Of a stretch of 64,000 nucleotides of DNA, positions 54,381 to 64,000 are shown one piece after another. The notes beneath the pieces were generated by a model. The model was not told the origin of the DNA, made no database searches, and saw only the letters and a program-made list of their open reading frames with translations. The stretch covers positions 124,001 to 188,000 of the forward strand of contig NZ_JADFBY010000005.1 in assembly GCF_015223065.1 (NCBI RefSeq). The letters are read 5' to 3'. The DNA comes from Mucilaginibacter sp. JRF. GTDB taxonomy: Bacteria > Bacteroidota > Bacteroidia > Sphingobacteriales > Sphingobacteriaceae. The first letter of the stretch is position 1, and every line of letters begins with the position of its first letter. Position numbers and translations under genes: made by a program.

Positions 54381-57300
54381 TTATGAGCAACCCATTGAGT
54401 TACCGCAGTTCAAGCATTTATAGCAGGTGCCTGAGCGTACCGTAGTGTGGCCACATACGTTACAACTTGGCGCGTCGCTTTGTACACCCATGCTCAAATC
54501 AACCGATAGCTGGTGCTGGGCACCGCCTTTAGTTTCGGTAGCGGTTACCGCTTTGGCTGGCTCGGGTGTGTAAACGTTGGTTGCATCGGTATTGTAGTCG
54601 TCATCGTCAAAACCATGACCAACAACCGCTTTATCCTCGGTAATTATGTGTACAAGATCGGTACGGTTAAGGTACTCGTAACCCAGCATCCTGAAAATGT
54701 AGTCGATGATAGAGGTAGCGCTCTTGATGTTAGCATGACCCATTACCATACCGGCCGGTTCAAAGCGGGTAAAGGTGAATTTTTCTACATACTCCTCAAG
54801 CGGCACACCATACTGCAAGCCTACCGATACGGCAATGGCAAAACAGTTCATCAACGAGCGGAAGGTTGCACCCTCTTTGTGCATATCCACAAATATCTCA
54901 CCTAATGTACCATCCTCATATTCACCAGTGCGAACAAAAACGGTTTGGCCGTCAACACTGGCTTTTTGGGTATAGCCACGGCGTTTAAACGGCAGGCTCT
55001 TTTTCTGTATTACGCGGGATAACTGGCGCATAAAGCGGGTATCCTTTGATTTTTCGATGATGGCCATAGCTGCTTCCAATACCTGGTCGGCAGTAAGGTC
55101 GCTTAGCTTAACGTTAGCGGCCTCGCCTAATACTTCCTCTACCGATTCAAGAGATTCTTCGGCTTCCTCCTTAACGTCAGATTTGGTTGATAACGGTTGC
55201 GATAATTTACAGCCATCACGATAAAGAGCGTTAGCTTTTAAGCCCAGTTTCCACGATAGTTCGTAGCAGTCTTTTATCTCATCAACCTTAGCCTCGTTGG
55301 GCAGGTTAATGGTTTTTGATATAGCGCCCGACAGGAACGGCTGTGCCGCAGCCATCATTTTAATGTGGCCATGCGCATGTATGTAACGCTCGCCCTTAGC
55401 GCCGCATTTGTTAGCGCAATCAAATATCGGGTAATGTTCTTCTTTAAGGTATGGAGCTCCCTCAATTGTCATTGTACCGCAAACGTATTCGTTAGCCTCG
55501 GCAATTTGTTTTTTGGTGAAACCTAAAGCACGCAGCAGGTTAAAATCAGGCGCGTTGTATTGCTCGGCAGTAAAACCAAGGCGTTTAATGGCTTCCTCGC
55601 CCAAAGTCCAAATGTTGAACGCGAACGAAATTTCGAAAGCAGATACAACCGCTTTATCCAGTTTTTCCAGTTCGGTATCGGTAAGACCTTTTGCTTTCAG
55701 GCTTTCCAGGTTAACGTGCGGCGCGCCTTTTAAGGTAGCGGCACCTTTAGCGTAGTTTACAATGGCAGTAATTTCGTGCTCCCTGTAACCCAGGTTCTGC
55801 AAGGCCTCGGGTACAGCCTGGTTAATAATTTTGAAATAACCGCCGCCTGATAGTTTTTTGAATTTAACCAGCGCGAAGTCGGGCTCGATACCGGTAGTAT
55901 CGCAATCCATAACTAAACCGATGGTGCCTGTTGGAGCGATAACAGTAGTTTGCGCGTTGCGGTAACCGTATTTCTCGCCCATTTCAACAGCCTTATCCCA
56001 GGCGTTGCAAGCAGCTGATAACAGGTAATCCGGACAAACCTTTTGGTCAATTCCCGGAGGCAGTATCTCCAGGCTTTCGTAGTTTTCGGTTGAGTTGTAT
56101 GCCGCGTAGCGGTGGTTGCGCATTACACGCAGCATGTGTTGCTTATTATCCTCGTAACGACGGAAGGTACCCAGCTCGCGGGCCAGTTCGGCCGATGTAG
56201 CGTAGGCAGTACCCGTCATGATAGCGGTGATAGCGCCGCCAATAGCACGGGCTTTATCACTATCGTAAGGGATGCCGTTAACCATTAATGCCGAACCCAG
56301 GTTAGCGTAGCCTAAACCAAGCGTACGATAATCGTATGATAGTTCGGCAACTTCTTTTGATGGGAATTGCGCCATCAGTACTGATATCTCTAGCACTACT
56401 GTCCATATACGGCAGGCGTGTTCGTAGCCTCTAACATCAAACACACGGGTTTCTTTGTTAAAGAAGTGAGCAAGGTTGATAGATGCCAGGTTACATGCGG
56501 TGTTATCCAAAAACATGTACTCCGAACATGGGTTTGATGCGTTGATACGGCCACCTTCGGGGCAGGTATGCCACTCGTTAATGGTAGTATCATATTGCAC
56601 ACCTGGATCGGCACAAGCCCAGGCCGCGAAAGCGATATCGTCCCATAGTTTTTGTGATGATATTGATTTAACGGTTTTACCATTCATACGGCCAACCAGA
56701 TCCCAATTCTTACCCTCATTAAGGGCATGGAAAAAGCTGTTAGGTATACGTACCGAGTTGTTTGAGTTTTGGCCTGATACGGTGCGGTAAGCTTCGCCCT
56801 CGTAGTCTGACGAATAACCGGCAGCAATAAGCGCGGCTACTTTTTTCTCCTCCTCAACTTTCCAGTTTACAAAGCCTTCAATTTCCGGGTGATCCAGATC
56901 AAGGCAAACCATTTTAGCCGCGCGGCGTGTAGTACCGCCCGATTTGATGGCACCTGCCGCCCTGTCGCCAATTTTAAGGAACGACATCAGGCCTGATGAA
57001 TAACCACCGCCTGATAGTTTTTCGTTCTCGCCACGGATGCGTGAGAAGTTGGTACCCACACCCGAACCGTATTTGAAGATACGTGCCTCACGTACCCAAA
57101 GGTCCATGATGCCACCTTCGTTAACCAGGTCATCATCTACAGAAAGGATGAAACAGGCGTGAGGCTGCGGGCGCTCGTAAGCCGAGGTTGATTTGGTAAG
57201 CGTTTCGGTAACCGGGTCAATATAGTAGTGACCCTGTGGTTTGCCGGTAATGCCGTATGAAGTATGTAAACCTGTGTTAAACCATTGCGGCGAGTTTGGC

Positions 57301-57713
57301 GCTGCCAGCTGGCCGGTAATGGTATACACTATCTCGTCGTAAAACACCTGGGCATCCTGCGGGGTGGCGAAGTAGCCGTAACGGCTGCCCCATTCCTTCC
57401 AGCAATTGGCCATGCGGTGAGCCACTTGTTTAATGCTTTTTTCTGATCCGGTGCTGCCGTCGGGTTGCGGAACCCCGGCCTTACGGAAATATTTTTGAGC
57501 CAAAATATCAGTTGCCACCTGCGACCACGATGACGGTACTTCAACATCATTCATCTCAAACACCGCGTCGCCCGATGGGTTGCGGATAACGGATGAGCGT
57601 TTTTCGTATTTAAACAGGTCAAACACCGGGGTACCCTCAGTGGTAAAATACCTGCTAAACTTCAGTCCTTTGCCTGCTGAAGCTGCTGATTTTTTTGGAA
57701 TGCTTTTGCCCAT
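54381..57713 (-). CDS. nrdJ: Vitamin B12-dependent ribonucleotide reductase
   Basis: Class II, adenosylcobalamin-dependent reductase of ribonucleotides, 1110 residues. Visible motifs are NSPQWFNTG, the redox-Cys region ([18 protein letters not shown]) and the active-site motif NPCSEYMF with N, C and E. After the barrel come a TSCPD-type domain ([19 protein letters not shown]) and a C-terminal Cys-rich segment ([20 protein letters not shown]) typical of the Zn/thiol-exchange tail. No ATP cone is evident. It is a single gene with a terminator; its upstream region holds paired DnaA-like boxes. Confidence 0.95.
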   Translation of the reverse strand: MGKSIPKKSAASAGKGLKFSRYFTTEGTPVFDLFKYEKRSSVIRNPSGDAVFEMNDVEVPSSWSQVATDILAQKYFRKAGVPQPDGSTGSEKSIKQVAHRMANCWKEWGSRYGYFATPQDAQVFYDEIVYTITGQLAAPNSPQWFNTGLHTSYGITGKPQGHYYIDPVTETLTKSTSAYERPQPHACFILSVDDDLVNEGGIMDLWVREARIFKYGSGVGTNFSRIRGENEKLSGGGYSSGLMSFLKIGDRAAGAIKSGGTTRRAAKMVCLDLDHPEIEGFVNWKVEEEKKVAALIAAGYSSDYEGEAYRTVSGQNSNNSVRIPNSFFHALNEGKNWDLVGRMNGKTVKSISSQKLWDDIAFAAWACADPGVQYDTTINEWHTCPEGGRINASNPCSEYMFLDNTACNLASINLAHFFNKETRVFDVRGYEHACRIWTVVLEISVLMAQFPSKEVAELSYDYRTLGLGYANLGSALMVNGIPYDSDKARAIGGAITAIMTGTAYATSAELARELGTFRRYEDNKQHMLRVMRNHRYAAYNSTENYESLEILPPGIDQKVCPDYLLSAACNAWDKAVEMGEKYGYRNAQTTVIAPTGTIGLVMDCDTTGIEPDFALVKFKKLSGGGYFKIINQAVPEALQNLGYREHEITAIVNYAKGAATLKGAPHVNLESLKAKGLTDTELEKLDKAVVSAFEISFAFNIWTLGEEAIKRLGFTAEQYNAPDFNLLRALGFTKKQIAEANEYVCGTMTIEGAPYLKEEHYPIFDCANKCGAKGERYIHAHGHIKMMAAAQPFLSGAISKTINLPNEAKVDEIKDCYELSWKLGLKANALYRDGCKLSQPLSTKSDVKEEAEESLESVEEVLGEAANVKLSDLTADQVLEAAMAIIEKSKDTRFMRQLSRVIQKKSLPFKRRGYTQKASVDGQTVFVRTGEYEDGTLGEIFVDMHKEGATFRSLMNCFAIAVSVGLQYGVPLEEYVEKFTFTRFEPAGMVMGHANIKSATSIIDYIFRMLGYEYLNRTDLVHIITEDKAVVGHGFDDDDYNTDATNVYTPEPAKAVTATETKGGAQHQLSVDLSMGVQSDAPSCNVCGHTTVRSGTCYKCLNCGNSMGCS

Positions 57714-58022
57714 AGCTACTTAATATTATTATTTAACGTGTCAGTTCTATTACGATTAATTGTGTCAGTCAAAAAATCTATAAGAGTTTTTAATCAAATT
57801 TACCTTCGGCGGCGGCTTGATACAATTTGAGTTTTCCACATACCAACATAGTAACTCACGTCCATCCATAAGGCTTAGTATGAGAAGTTAAAATATCGCC
57901 ATTTCACGGTGTGGAAAACTAAAAATTCACACTTTTTTAAGGCGCATTTAACAAATTTTGCTATATAAAATTGAACCCCTTTTGTTTTAAACAACTACAT
58001 TTATTTTTTTAAAACATTTAGC
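57714..58022. promoter_or_regulatory. Intergenic region between nrdJ and the thioredoxin-like gene, with an inverted DnaA-box-like pair
   Basis: 309 bases without a gene, divergent on both sides. TTTTCCACA at 57832-57840 and its reverse complement TGTGGAAAA at 57910-57918 each fit the DnaA-box pattern TTWTNCACA. They face each other about 70 bases apart; the surrounding 10-base arms are GTTTTCCACA and TGTGGAAAAC. I found no obvious B12 riboswitch. Confidence 0.55.
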
Positions 58023-58520
58023 ATGAAAAAGCCCCTGTTTATATTGTTATTCATGGTATCGGCCTTTATAGTTAACGCCCAGGATACCGCAAAGTTGTAT
58101 AACCCCAATGCCGATGCCAAACTGCAAATAAGCCAGGCCGTAAAACAGGCATCAAAAGAGCATAAGAATGTACTGCTGCAAATTGGCGGCAACTGGTGTG
58201 TTTGGTGCCTGCGTTTTAACAGCCTGGTAACTACCGATCTGGATTTGAGCAAGTACCTGAATGAGAATTATGTTACCGTGCATCTTAACTACAGTAAAGA
58301 GAACATGAATGAGGCCACACTGGCAACATTAGGTTATCCGCAGCGTTTCGGATTCCCGGTTTTTGTGGTGTTGGATGATAAGGGCAACCGCCTGCACACC
58401 CAAAACTCGGGCTATTTGGAAGAAGGTAAAGGCCACAGCAAGGCCAAGGTGATGGAGTTTTTGCAGGGATGGTCGCCGGCGGCGCTCGATCCAAAAACAT
58501 ACGACAAGAAAGCCAGGTAA
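58023..58520 (+). CDS. Exported thioredoxin-fold protein
   Basis: 165 residues: signal peptide (ending VNAQ), thioredoxin fold with CVWC (C59, C62) and the cis-Pro region FGFPVFVVLDDKG. The CxxC redox pair is intact. The family resembles DUF255/thioredoxin-like domains. It is followed, 24 or more bases later, by the M28 peptidase. A periplasmic disulfide reductase role is inferred. Confidence 0.88.
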   Translation: MKKPLFILLFMVSAFIVNAQDTAKLYNPNADAKLQISQAVKQASKEHKNVLLQIGGNWCVWCLRFNSLVTTDLDLSKYLNENYVTVHLNYSKENMNEATLATLGYPQRFGFPVFVVLDDKGNRLHTQNSGYLEEGKGHSKAKVMEFLQGWSPAALDPKTYDKKAR

Positions 58521-58603
58521 CATTAGCTTAACCTGTAACAACATTGTTAAAACGCGTCAACCTAAAATTGAATAGTTTTGGTATTAAACTGACTAACATA
58601 TTT

Positions 58604-60166
58604 ATGAAACGAAAACTACTTATTTCGGGCTTGTTTTTAACAGGCCTTGCCTCGGGCGCGTTCGCGCAGGAGAAGGTTGACGCCGCCATGGTTCAAAAAA
58701 TTCGCGAAGAAGGCCTGCAACGCTCCAAAGTAATGGAAACCGCTTTTTACCTTACAGATGTATCGGGCCCGCGTTTGGCCGCATCGCCGGGATTAAAGCG
58801 TGCGCAAAACTGGGCGGTAAGCCAATTCACCAAATGGGGTTTAGCCAATGCTAAGCGCGAGCCCTGGGGTAAATTTGGTAAAGGCTGGGAAGTGCAAAAA
58901 AACTATGCCGCCATTACCGTACCGTACTATCATGCCATCATCGCCATACCAAAGGCCTGGACACCGGGCACCAACGGCGCTATTAAAAGCGAGGTTATCC
59001 TGATCAAGGCTGATACCATTACCGACCTTGATAAATACAAAGGCAAACTGCAAGGCAAGGCCGTGATATTTGATGTAGCCACTACCATTAAGCCCGGCTT
59101 TACCGCTGATGCCGAGCGTTATGCCGACAGCACTTTAACCAAAATGGCCGAGGCTAAGCCACAGGCGCGCCAGCAACGCCCGGCTAACTTCGCCACATCG
59201 CCGCAATTTGCAGCTATGCGTCGCGCAAGGGCTATGCGTACCGCCATTAACGAGTTTTTGAAAACCGAAAACGTAGGCCTGATATTAAGCATGGCCCGCG
59301 GTACTGATGGTACTGTATTTACTACCAACGGTGCATCATACGCCGACACTGCCAAAGCCGTTGCCCCCGAACTGGAAACCAGCGGTGAGGATTACCTGCG
59401 TATTGTTCGCCTGATAAAAGGTGGCCAGAAGGTAGAGCTGGAAGCCGACATCAAAACCCAGTTCTTCACCGAGGATATGCAGGAGTATAACGTAATTGCC
59501 GAAATTCCGGGTACGGATAAAAAACTGAAAGATCAGGTGGTAATGATAGGTGGTCACCTTGACTCGTGGCATGCCGCTACCGGCGCTACTGATAACGCCG
59601 CGGGCAGCGCCGTTATGATGGAGGCCATGCGTATACTAAAAGCGGTTGGCTTTAAACCGAAACGCACCATCCGCATTGCTTTATGGAGTGCCGAGGAGCA
59701 GGGTTTACATGGCTCGCGCAACTATGTGCTAAACCACCTGGGCGATCCTAAAACCATGAAATTGATGCCTGAGCAAAAGAAAATATCAGCCTATTATAAC
59801 TTAGATAACGGTACCGGTAAAATACGCGGTATCTATCTGCAAGGTGATAGCGCGGCAGCACCTATATTCCAGGCATGGCTTGATCCGTTCAAGGACTTGG
59901 GTGCGGGCACTGTTACTGTTGGCAATACTGGTGGTACCGACCACCTGGCGTTTGACGCTGTGGGCATCCCGGGTTTCCAATTCATCCAGGACCCATTGGA
60001 TTACGGCACACGTACCCACCACAGCAACCAGGATACTTACGACCGTTTGGTTGAGGACGATTTAAAACAAGCGGCTACCATTATAGCATCGTTTGTTTAC
60101 CATACCGCCCAGCGTACCGAAATGATACCACGCAAGGAGGAACCAAAACCACAGGGAACAAATTAA
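58604..60166 (+). CDS. M28-family zinc peptidase
   Basis: 520 residues. Signal peptide (ending AFAQ), a PA-like insert (about 130-250), and a C-terminal M28 catalytic domain. Zinc and catalytic residues are visible in VMIGGHLDSWHAATGATDNA, WSAEEQGLHGSR, YNLDNGTG and HHSNQDTYDRL. It resembles carboxypeptidase Q/aminopeptidase types. ATG 58604 is chosen because it gives a clean signal; the frame opens from 58544. Confidence 0.9.
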   Translation: MKRKLLISGLFLTGLASGAFAQEKVDAAMVQKIREEGLQRSKVMETAFYLTDVSGPRLAASPGLKRAQNWAVSQFTKWGLANAKREPWGKFGKGWEVQKNYAAITVPYYHAIIAIPKAWTPGTNGAIKSEVILIKADTITDLDKYKGKLQGKAVIFDVATTIKPGFTADAERYADSTLTKMAEAKPQARQQRPANFATSPQFAAMRRARAMRTAINEFLKTENVGLILSMARGTDGTVFTTNGASYADTAKAVAPELETSGEDYLRIVRLIKGGQKVELEADIKTQFFTEDMQEYNVIAEIPGTDKKLKDQVVMIGGHLDSWHAATGATDNAAGSAVMMEAMRILKAVGFKPKRTIRIALWSAEEQGLHGSRNYVLNHLGDPKTMKLMPEQKKISAYYNLDNGTGKIRGIYLQGDSAAAPIFQAWLDPFKDLGAGTVTVGNTGGTDHLAFDAVGIPGFQFIQDPLDYGTRTHHSNQDTYDRLVEDDLKQAATIIASFVYHTAQRTEMIPRKEEPKPQGTN

Positions 60167-60186
60167 TTCCCTCGCATAAAAAACAA

Positions 60187-60214
60187 AAAGGCCGTGCTGA
60201 AAAGTACGGCCTTC
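60187..60214 (+). terminator. Terminator after the M28 peptidase
   Basis: AAGGCCGT (60189-60196) pairs with ACGGCCTT (60206-60213) around GCTGAAAAGT, preceded by A5. It is followed by CTTGTTT, a weak T-rich tract. Confidence 0.65.
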
Positions 60215-60333
60215 TTGTTTGCAGATGGCCGCGATCAAGCTAAATCATCGCCACCAAAGCACAATAAAAAACGGATGAGCGCCTCCCCAGGTACCCATCC
60301 GCTCACTATATAATCACTATTTAAATACTGTTG

Positions 60334-61434
60334 TTACTGATCGTCGTCGTCGTTATCATCGGCCGACTGATCGTTGTTTGATTCGGGAACGCCAACAACC
60401 TTGTAAACTTTCTTGTCGTTAGCATCACGATCTTCTTTGTAGTATACACCCATTTGGTCAATAAAAAGCTTTTCGCCATTCAGGGTAACCTTGCGTGTAT
60501 CCGGTGGCAGGTCAACCACTATATCGCCAACCAGTGGCAGTTGTTCGCTGTAACCATCGTCGGTATTCAGCTCACCATCTTTACCGGCTATCTGGTAGGT
60601 AGTGGTACCATCATCCTTGGTTACGGGTTGATAGTAAACACCATTCAACTCGTAATACTGTATGCCGTTTATCACGATTGATTTTGCCTTATCAGGAACT
60701 GATTTTATCTCGGCACCTAATGGTGGCTCAACAACGGTGTATTGGTCATCAGTACTTTGTTGGTAGTATAAACCATCGCTGTAATAGTACTGCGCGTTGT
60801 TCCAGTAAAACGGATAGTAGCCATAAGGCAGCACACCTATGCTAAAGCCAATTTGCGGCATGTAGTAAGAGTTATAAAAACCACGGTACGGATAGTAAAA
60901 GCCACCGCCACCATAGTAGCCACGGCCATAATAACCACGACCGCCGTAATAACGGTTACCATAGTAACGATTGCCGTAGTAGCGGCCATTATAATATCCG
61001 CCGGGGCGGAAAGTTCTGTTATTGTAATATGATGGCCTTGACCCTTGATAACCCGGGCGACCGTTTACTGATACACTACCGCGATTACCCGGCCTGCCAC
61101 TAAAGCTGCCCGATACACCCGGCCTTGTACCCGGTGATGACATGCGCGGCGTAGCGCTACCGTATGATGGCCTTGACATGCTGCTACCGCCACCACCATT
61201 AAATGATGGGCGTGAACCACCTGAACTACTTACCGACGGGCGCGACATACTGCCACCACCGCCGCCACTAAATGAAGGACGAGAAACGCCTACGCTGCCG
61301 CCACCGCCACCACGCACGCCTCCGCCACCACCGCCTCCGCGAGCGCCACGCTGCGCATCGGCATTAAGCACTGTGAACGAGCAAAGCAGCCCACTCAAAG
61401 CAACATAAAGTAAATTTCTATATGATCTTTTCAT
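60334..61434 (-). CDS. DUF6515-type exported Gly/Tyr-rich protein
   Basis: 366 residues. Signal peptide (ending ADAQ) and a low-complexity region (about 28-175): Gly/Arg runs, Ser-Arg-Pro-Ser repeats (SRPSFSGGGG, SMSRPSYG), then Tyr/Gly/Asn-rich YYGNRYYGNRYYGG. The C-terminal part (about 175-366) has repeated SVPDKAKSIVINGIQYYELNG and VDLPPDTRKVTLNGEKLF-type units that match DUF6515, with an acid tail (DDNDDDDQ). It is probably surface-exposed and sticky. The antisense strand also gives Pro-rich open frames that I regard as artefacts. Confidence 0.82.
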   Translation of the reverse strand: MKRSYRNLLYVALSGLLCSFTVLNADAQRGARGGGGGGGVRGGGGGSVGVSRPSFSGGGGGSMSRPSVSSSGGSRPSFNGGGGSSMSRPSYGSATPRMSSPGTRPGVSGSFSGRPGNRGSVSVNGRPGYQGSRPSYYNNRTFRPGGYYNGRYYGNRYYGNRYYGGRGYYGRGYYGGGGFYYPYRGFYNSYYMPQIGFSIGVLPYGYYPFYWNNAQYYYSDGLYYQQSTDDQYTVVEPPLGAEIKSVPDKAKSIVINGIQYYELNGVYYQPVTKDDGTTTYQIAGKDGELNTDDGYSEQLPLVGDIVVDLPPDTRKVTLNGEKLFIDQMGVYYKEDRDANDKKVYKVVGVPESNNDQSADDNDDDDQ

Positions 61435-61636
61435 TTTTAATATAATTGTTTACTAACAGCGTAGCTGTTAATATATAGTACAGACTGTTAAATATTAAAA
61501 CGGTTTAAAGCAACTTAAATTATTTTTGATACTATTTGCCGCAAGCTCACCGTTATATAATTATAACACACTGGCACGCAAAACATTATAATGCAGGCCA
61601 ATGTTTACAGTGTAATTATAAACCAATTTTTAAATT

Positions 61637-61834
61637 ATGAGTACTAACATGAATGATTTAAATGATCAGAACGATCATTTAAGTGAAGCTGATGGCAGCG
61701 CGGCAAAGTTTAATGCCGATGCCCAGCAGCATGCCACCAAAGCCGTTGATCAGGACGAAAGTTTGCAGCCACAACAACCGCGCGGCAAGCATGAGCAGGA
61801 GGAAGAAGATCCGATAGAATCGTACGGCTTGTAA
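61637..61834 (+). CDS. Small acidic protein of unknown function
   Basis: 65 residues, strongly acidic and Gln/Asp/Glu-rich (MSTNMNDLNDQNDHLSEADG at the start; KHEQEEEDPIESYGL at the end), no signal or helix, probably disordered. A 202-base spacer precedes it. Its start is preceded by A/T-rich sequence. I recognise no family; it could be a stress-type hydrophilic protein. Confidence 0.55.
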   Translation: MSTNMNDLNDQNDHLSEADGSAAKFNADAQQHATKAVDQDESLQPQQPRGKHEQEEEDPIESYGL

Positions 61835-61835
61835 C

Positions 61836-62405
61836 TCAAATTTCTTCGGCAATAAAAAGCTGCGGCAGGTCAAACTGTAAACTTATAAAGCCATCGTGCG
61901 TGGTTTTGTAGTTACCGCCGCCAATTGCCTCAAGCCCGCCGGTATGCAGCTCATTAGGGTGCGATAGCAGCCTGATCACCTGCCCGGCGGGTTTCCATTT
62001 ATTAAAGCCGCTGGGTATGGCATAAATACGCTGCCCGCCGCTTAGCACCACCAGGTTTATCTTATCGGCAAAAAACATAAAATCCTTTAGCTGCACCTCG
62101 TCGGTTACAATATTAACGGCGGGGTAGCCATGCGTTACCAAAAATTTAAGGGCAGCCACGGCGGCATCATCGGCTCCGGCAGGCATCAATTTAACATCCG
62201 ATTGCAAGTCGACCGTCGCGTCATCCGTTATCAGCCAGTCTATCTTTATGCCAAAGGCGTTTAGCTGCTCGGCGGTATCGGGTGTCGCAATAACAGTAGG
62301 GCTCCACTCCAGCAGCTGGCCCAGCAACTCATCCGAAAAATTGTTGAGGCCCAGCACCAACAATGCCGGCTCCTGCTTTTCACGTACTACATGGTGTGAC
62401 GACAT
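61836..62405 (-). CDS. Thiamine pyrophosphokinase-like protein with degenerate active site
   Basis: 189 residues. The N-terminus (MSSHHVVREKQEPALLVLG, then LLGQLLEWSP) and the GIKIDWLI stretch match thiamine pyrophosphokinases of Bacteroidota, but the catalytic signatures are changed. The Mg-binding GDFD-type motif reads TDDATVD, and the GGRxDHxxxN motif is replaced by TDEVQLKDFMFF. A full TPK is normally longer (about 200-220). I therefore consider it a TPK-fold protein without normal kinase activity. It overlaps nothing and follows an unrelated small gene on the opposite strand. Confidence 0.6.
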   Translation of the reverse strand: MSSHHVVREKQEPALLVLGLNNFSDELLGQLLEWSPTVIATPDTAEQLNAFGIKIDWLITDDATVDLQSDVKLMPAGADDAAVAALKFLVTHGYPAVNIVTDEVQLKDFMFFADKINLVVLSGGQRIYAIPSGFNKWKPAGQVIRLLSHPNELHTGGLEAIGGGNYKTTHDGFISLQFDLPQLFIAEEI

Positions 62406-62484
62406 AGTGCTTGCTTTTTGTTAGATAAATAAATAACCACCGGAGGTAAAAGCTGTTTGAAGTTCAAAGATATCTTAGTTATTC

Positions 62485-63360
62485 TTATTTTCCTTTACCT
62501 AATATTTGACCGGCCTTTTGATCGTTGCTTATCTTATCCCAAGCCTCACGCGTAATGATCGCCAACTTTTTTTGATTAACATCCCATATTGAAACATACG
62601 TGTTTGACATTACATAGCATGTTTTCCAGGTAGTTAAATGCGCATAAAGCATTATGGTACATAAATCGGTAACTGTAATAAACTCATCCTTTCCCTTTAC
62701 ATGATTATGGAAACTTGCAACTATTATCTTGCTGCTATCAGTAACATTTTTGCCCGGATTTTCAATAGGGATAATGCTGTTATGCAGCTTGGTAACCTGG
62801 GTTATTTTATCCTTTTTATCAAAGTCGATGCGGTAATCATTACCAAATATCACCACTCCGTTCGTATTGGTGCCGGTTAATACGTAAACCTTTTTTTGCC
62901 CTTTGTAAATAAATGGCACCGGGTTTAACGATGTGTTTTTGTAATACTTAAAGGTGGTATCATTGTTCATGCGTTGCATGGCGGCCTTACGCAGTGTGTA
63001 TAATTCTTTCTCCTGCTTGTTAAGATCGCGCTTTACAGTGTCGAGCTGATATTTATTTTCATCGAATTCGTAGCCGAATGATATGGTCGCTATTATTTTT
63101 GGAATGCTATCCTTTGAAAAAAATATGTTGACCATGCCCTTGCCATCATCGTATGACAGATAGCCTCCGCCCTGTGGCTTTTTATCCGCGCATTTCGCCA
63201 AAAAAACATCGGTACCATACCATGATGCCCATTCGGAATTATAGAGCGCCGTAGCTTCATCAACAATGGCTTTTTCAATAGCTTCAACATTCTTTTTTTG
63301 TGCCGATGTGTTATAAACAACACAGCATAATAGTGTTAGTGATAAGATAAGGTTTCGCAT
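62485..63360 (-). CDS. Exported protein of unknown function
   Basis: 291 residues. Signal peptide (MRNLILSLTLLCCVV, ending TSAQ). The mature part is mixed with no repeats; it contains GGGYLSYDDGKGMVNIFFSK and VYVLTGTNTNGVVIFGNDYR. I do not recognise a family. It is 18 bases downstream of the M20 gene and probably in the same operon. Confidence 0.75.
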   Translation of the reverse strand: MRNLILSLTLLCCVVYNTSAQKKNVEAIEKAIVDEATALYNSEWASWYGTDVFLAKCADKKPQGGGYLSYDDGKGMVNIFFSKDSIPKIIATISFGYEFDENKYQLDTVKRDLNKQEKELYTLRKAAMQRMNNDTTFKYYKNTSLNPVPFIYKGQKKVYVLTGTNTNGVVIFGNDYRIDFDKKDKITQVTKLHNSIIPIENPGKNVTDSSKIIVASFHNHVKGKDEFITVTDLCTIMLYAHLTTWKTCYVMSNTYVSIWDVNQKKLAIITREAWDKISNDQKAGQILGKGK

Positions 63361-63378
63361 AAAATATAAATTGGTTTG

Positions 63379-64000
63379 TTATTTGCCTTTCGCTGCCATA
63401 TAATCCAACGTTAGGTTACACAAGGCCTTTACGCCGAGGGTAAAACCGCTTTCGTCAATAAAAAAGTCGGGGGTATGGTGGGGTGGGGCCGTAAGTGAGT
63501 TACCGCCTTTGGGCATCCCTCCTAAAAAGAAGAATATGCCGGGCACCTTTTCCTGGTAAAAGCTAAAATCTTCGGCACCGGTAACGGGTGGCACCTGCAA
63601 TACCTTATCCTTACCGGCGGTGGCCTGTAGTGTAGGCAGCATTTTGGCGGTAAGCGCGGGGTCGTTATAGGTTACAGGGTAATGGTTGCTGTAGGGTATC
63701 TTAACGTCGGCCGTGGCATTGTAGGCTTCGGCGGTTTTTTCGGCTATTTGTTTTACCCGTTGGGTTATCAGTTTTTCATCAGCATCGGTAAAAAAGCGTA
63801 GCGTGCCCTGCATCTCCACCGCCTCGGGGATGATGTTGAACCTGGTGCCGCCCTTTATGGCGCCAATGGTTACCACCGCCGGGTTTTGCGTTACGTTGAT
63901 GTTACGGCTCACAATGGTTTGCAACCCGGTAATGATCTGCGCCGAAACCACCATCGGGTCGACACTTTGCCAGGGGTATGCCCCGTGAGATGATTTGCCC
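63379..64000 (-). CDS. M20-family amidohydrolase (5' end outside the window)
   Basis: Partial; the gene continues to the right beyond the window, and the visible part encodes its C-terminal 206 residues or so. The frame is open to the last base, with HGAYPWQSVDP right before the first internal Met, a typical M20 segment with the metal-ligand His. GTRFNIIPEAVEMQGTLRFF belongs to the dimerisation domain, and TGAEDFSFYQEKVPGIFFFLGG has the usual Glu. Amidohydrolases of this type deacylate N-acyl amino acids or amides. Confidence 0.88.
   Translation of the reverse strand, partial: GKSSHGAYPWQSVDPMVVSAQIITGLQTIVSRNINVTQNPAVVTIGAIKGGTRFNIIPEAVEMQGTLRFFTDADEKLITQRVKQIAEKTAEAYNATADVKIPYSNHYPVTYNDPALTAKMLPTLQATAGKDKVLQVPPVTGAEDFSFYQEKVPGIFFFLGGMPKGGNSLTAPPHHTPDFFIDESGFTLGVKALCNLTLDYMAAKGK

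Noticed and set aside
57714..58022. Cobalamin riboswitch upstream of nrdJ
   Set aside because: B12-dependent nrdJ could carry one, but I see no conserved B12-box or multi-stem structure.
61142..61408. A Pro-rich open frame opposite the Gly-rich gene
   Set aside because: It is the complement of GGC/CCG-type repeats; the minus-strand gene has a clear signal peptide.
1..64000. tRNA, rRNA, CRISPR, insertion sequence or prophage
   Set aside because: I scanned the intergenic regions and found no cloverleaf-like sequence, regularly spaced identical repeats, transposase or phage gene.

Overview
The window looks like chromosomal DNA from a member of the Bacteroidota, most likely a Sphingobacteriaceae species close to Mucilaginibacter or Pedobacter. 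Supporting signs are a complete gldKLMN type IX secretion core, an Alternative Complex III (actABCDEF) cytochrome operon joined to a caa3-type oxidase, Bacteroidota-style -7 boxes (TAnnTTTG) in front of several genes, few Shine-Dalgarno sites, and C/G-rich palindromic repeats between genes. The genus is inferred. I found no rRNA, tRNA, CRISPR array, insertion sequence or prophage, so most of the window is core genome.

Layout. 0.15-2 kb: rsgA and a nitrilase-family amidohydrolase. 2-7.9 kb: a threonine operon, thrA-thrB-thrC plus two related lipoproteins. It is preceded by a textbook-like attenuator: a 21-residue Thr/Ile-rich leader peptide, an antiterminator and a perfect 11-bp terminator. 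7.9-8.6 kb: a gene-free stretch packed with palindromic repeats. 8.6-10.9 kb: an outer-membrane beta-barrel and a deoxyhypusine synthase-like enzyme. 11.1-27.9 kb: the respiratory island actABCDEF-coxB-coxA, a terminator, then ctaA-ctaB, two subunit III genes, subunit IV, a Sco-like protein, DUF420 and a small CxxC protein. Together these move electrons from menaquinol through ACIII to the oxidase, and provide heme A and assembly factors.

27.9-36 kb: DUF2461, an OmpA lipoprotein, DUF4286, a TPR protein, and an operon of an S9-peptidase homologue lacking its catalytic Ser and His followed by a histidine kinase and response regulator. 36-42.8 kb (minus strand): gldK-L-M-N, a HemD-like synthase and DUF4271. 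42.9-49.6 kb: hemW, a fasciclin protein, two tandem cupin/JmjC-like genes, small proteins and a PfkB sugar kinase. 48.5-54 kb: a VWA protein and AAA+ ATPase pair, a metallophosphoesterase, a UbiA-like membrane protein and a methyltransferase. 54.4-64 kb: B12-dependent ribonucleotide reductase nrdJ, a thioredoxin-like protein, an M28 peptidase, a Gly/Tyr-rich DUF6515 protein, a degenerate thiamine-pyrophosphokinase-like protein, an exported unknown and the 3' part of an M20 amidohydrolase gene.

The observations most worth a second look are the thr attenuator, the palindromic repeat built into the thrB reading frame, the catalytically dead S9 homologue coupled to a two-component system, the thiamine-pyrophosphokinase homologue without its catalytic motifs, the Sco homologue without the usual copper-ligand His, and a dyad of DnaA-box-like sites upstream of nrdJ.
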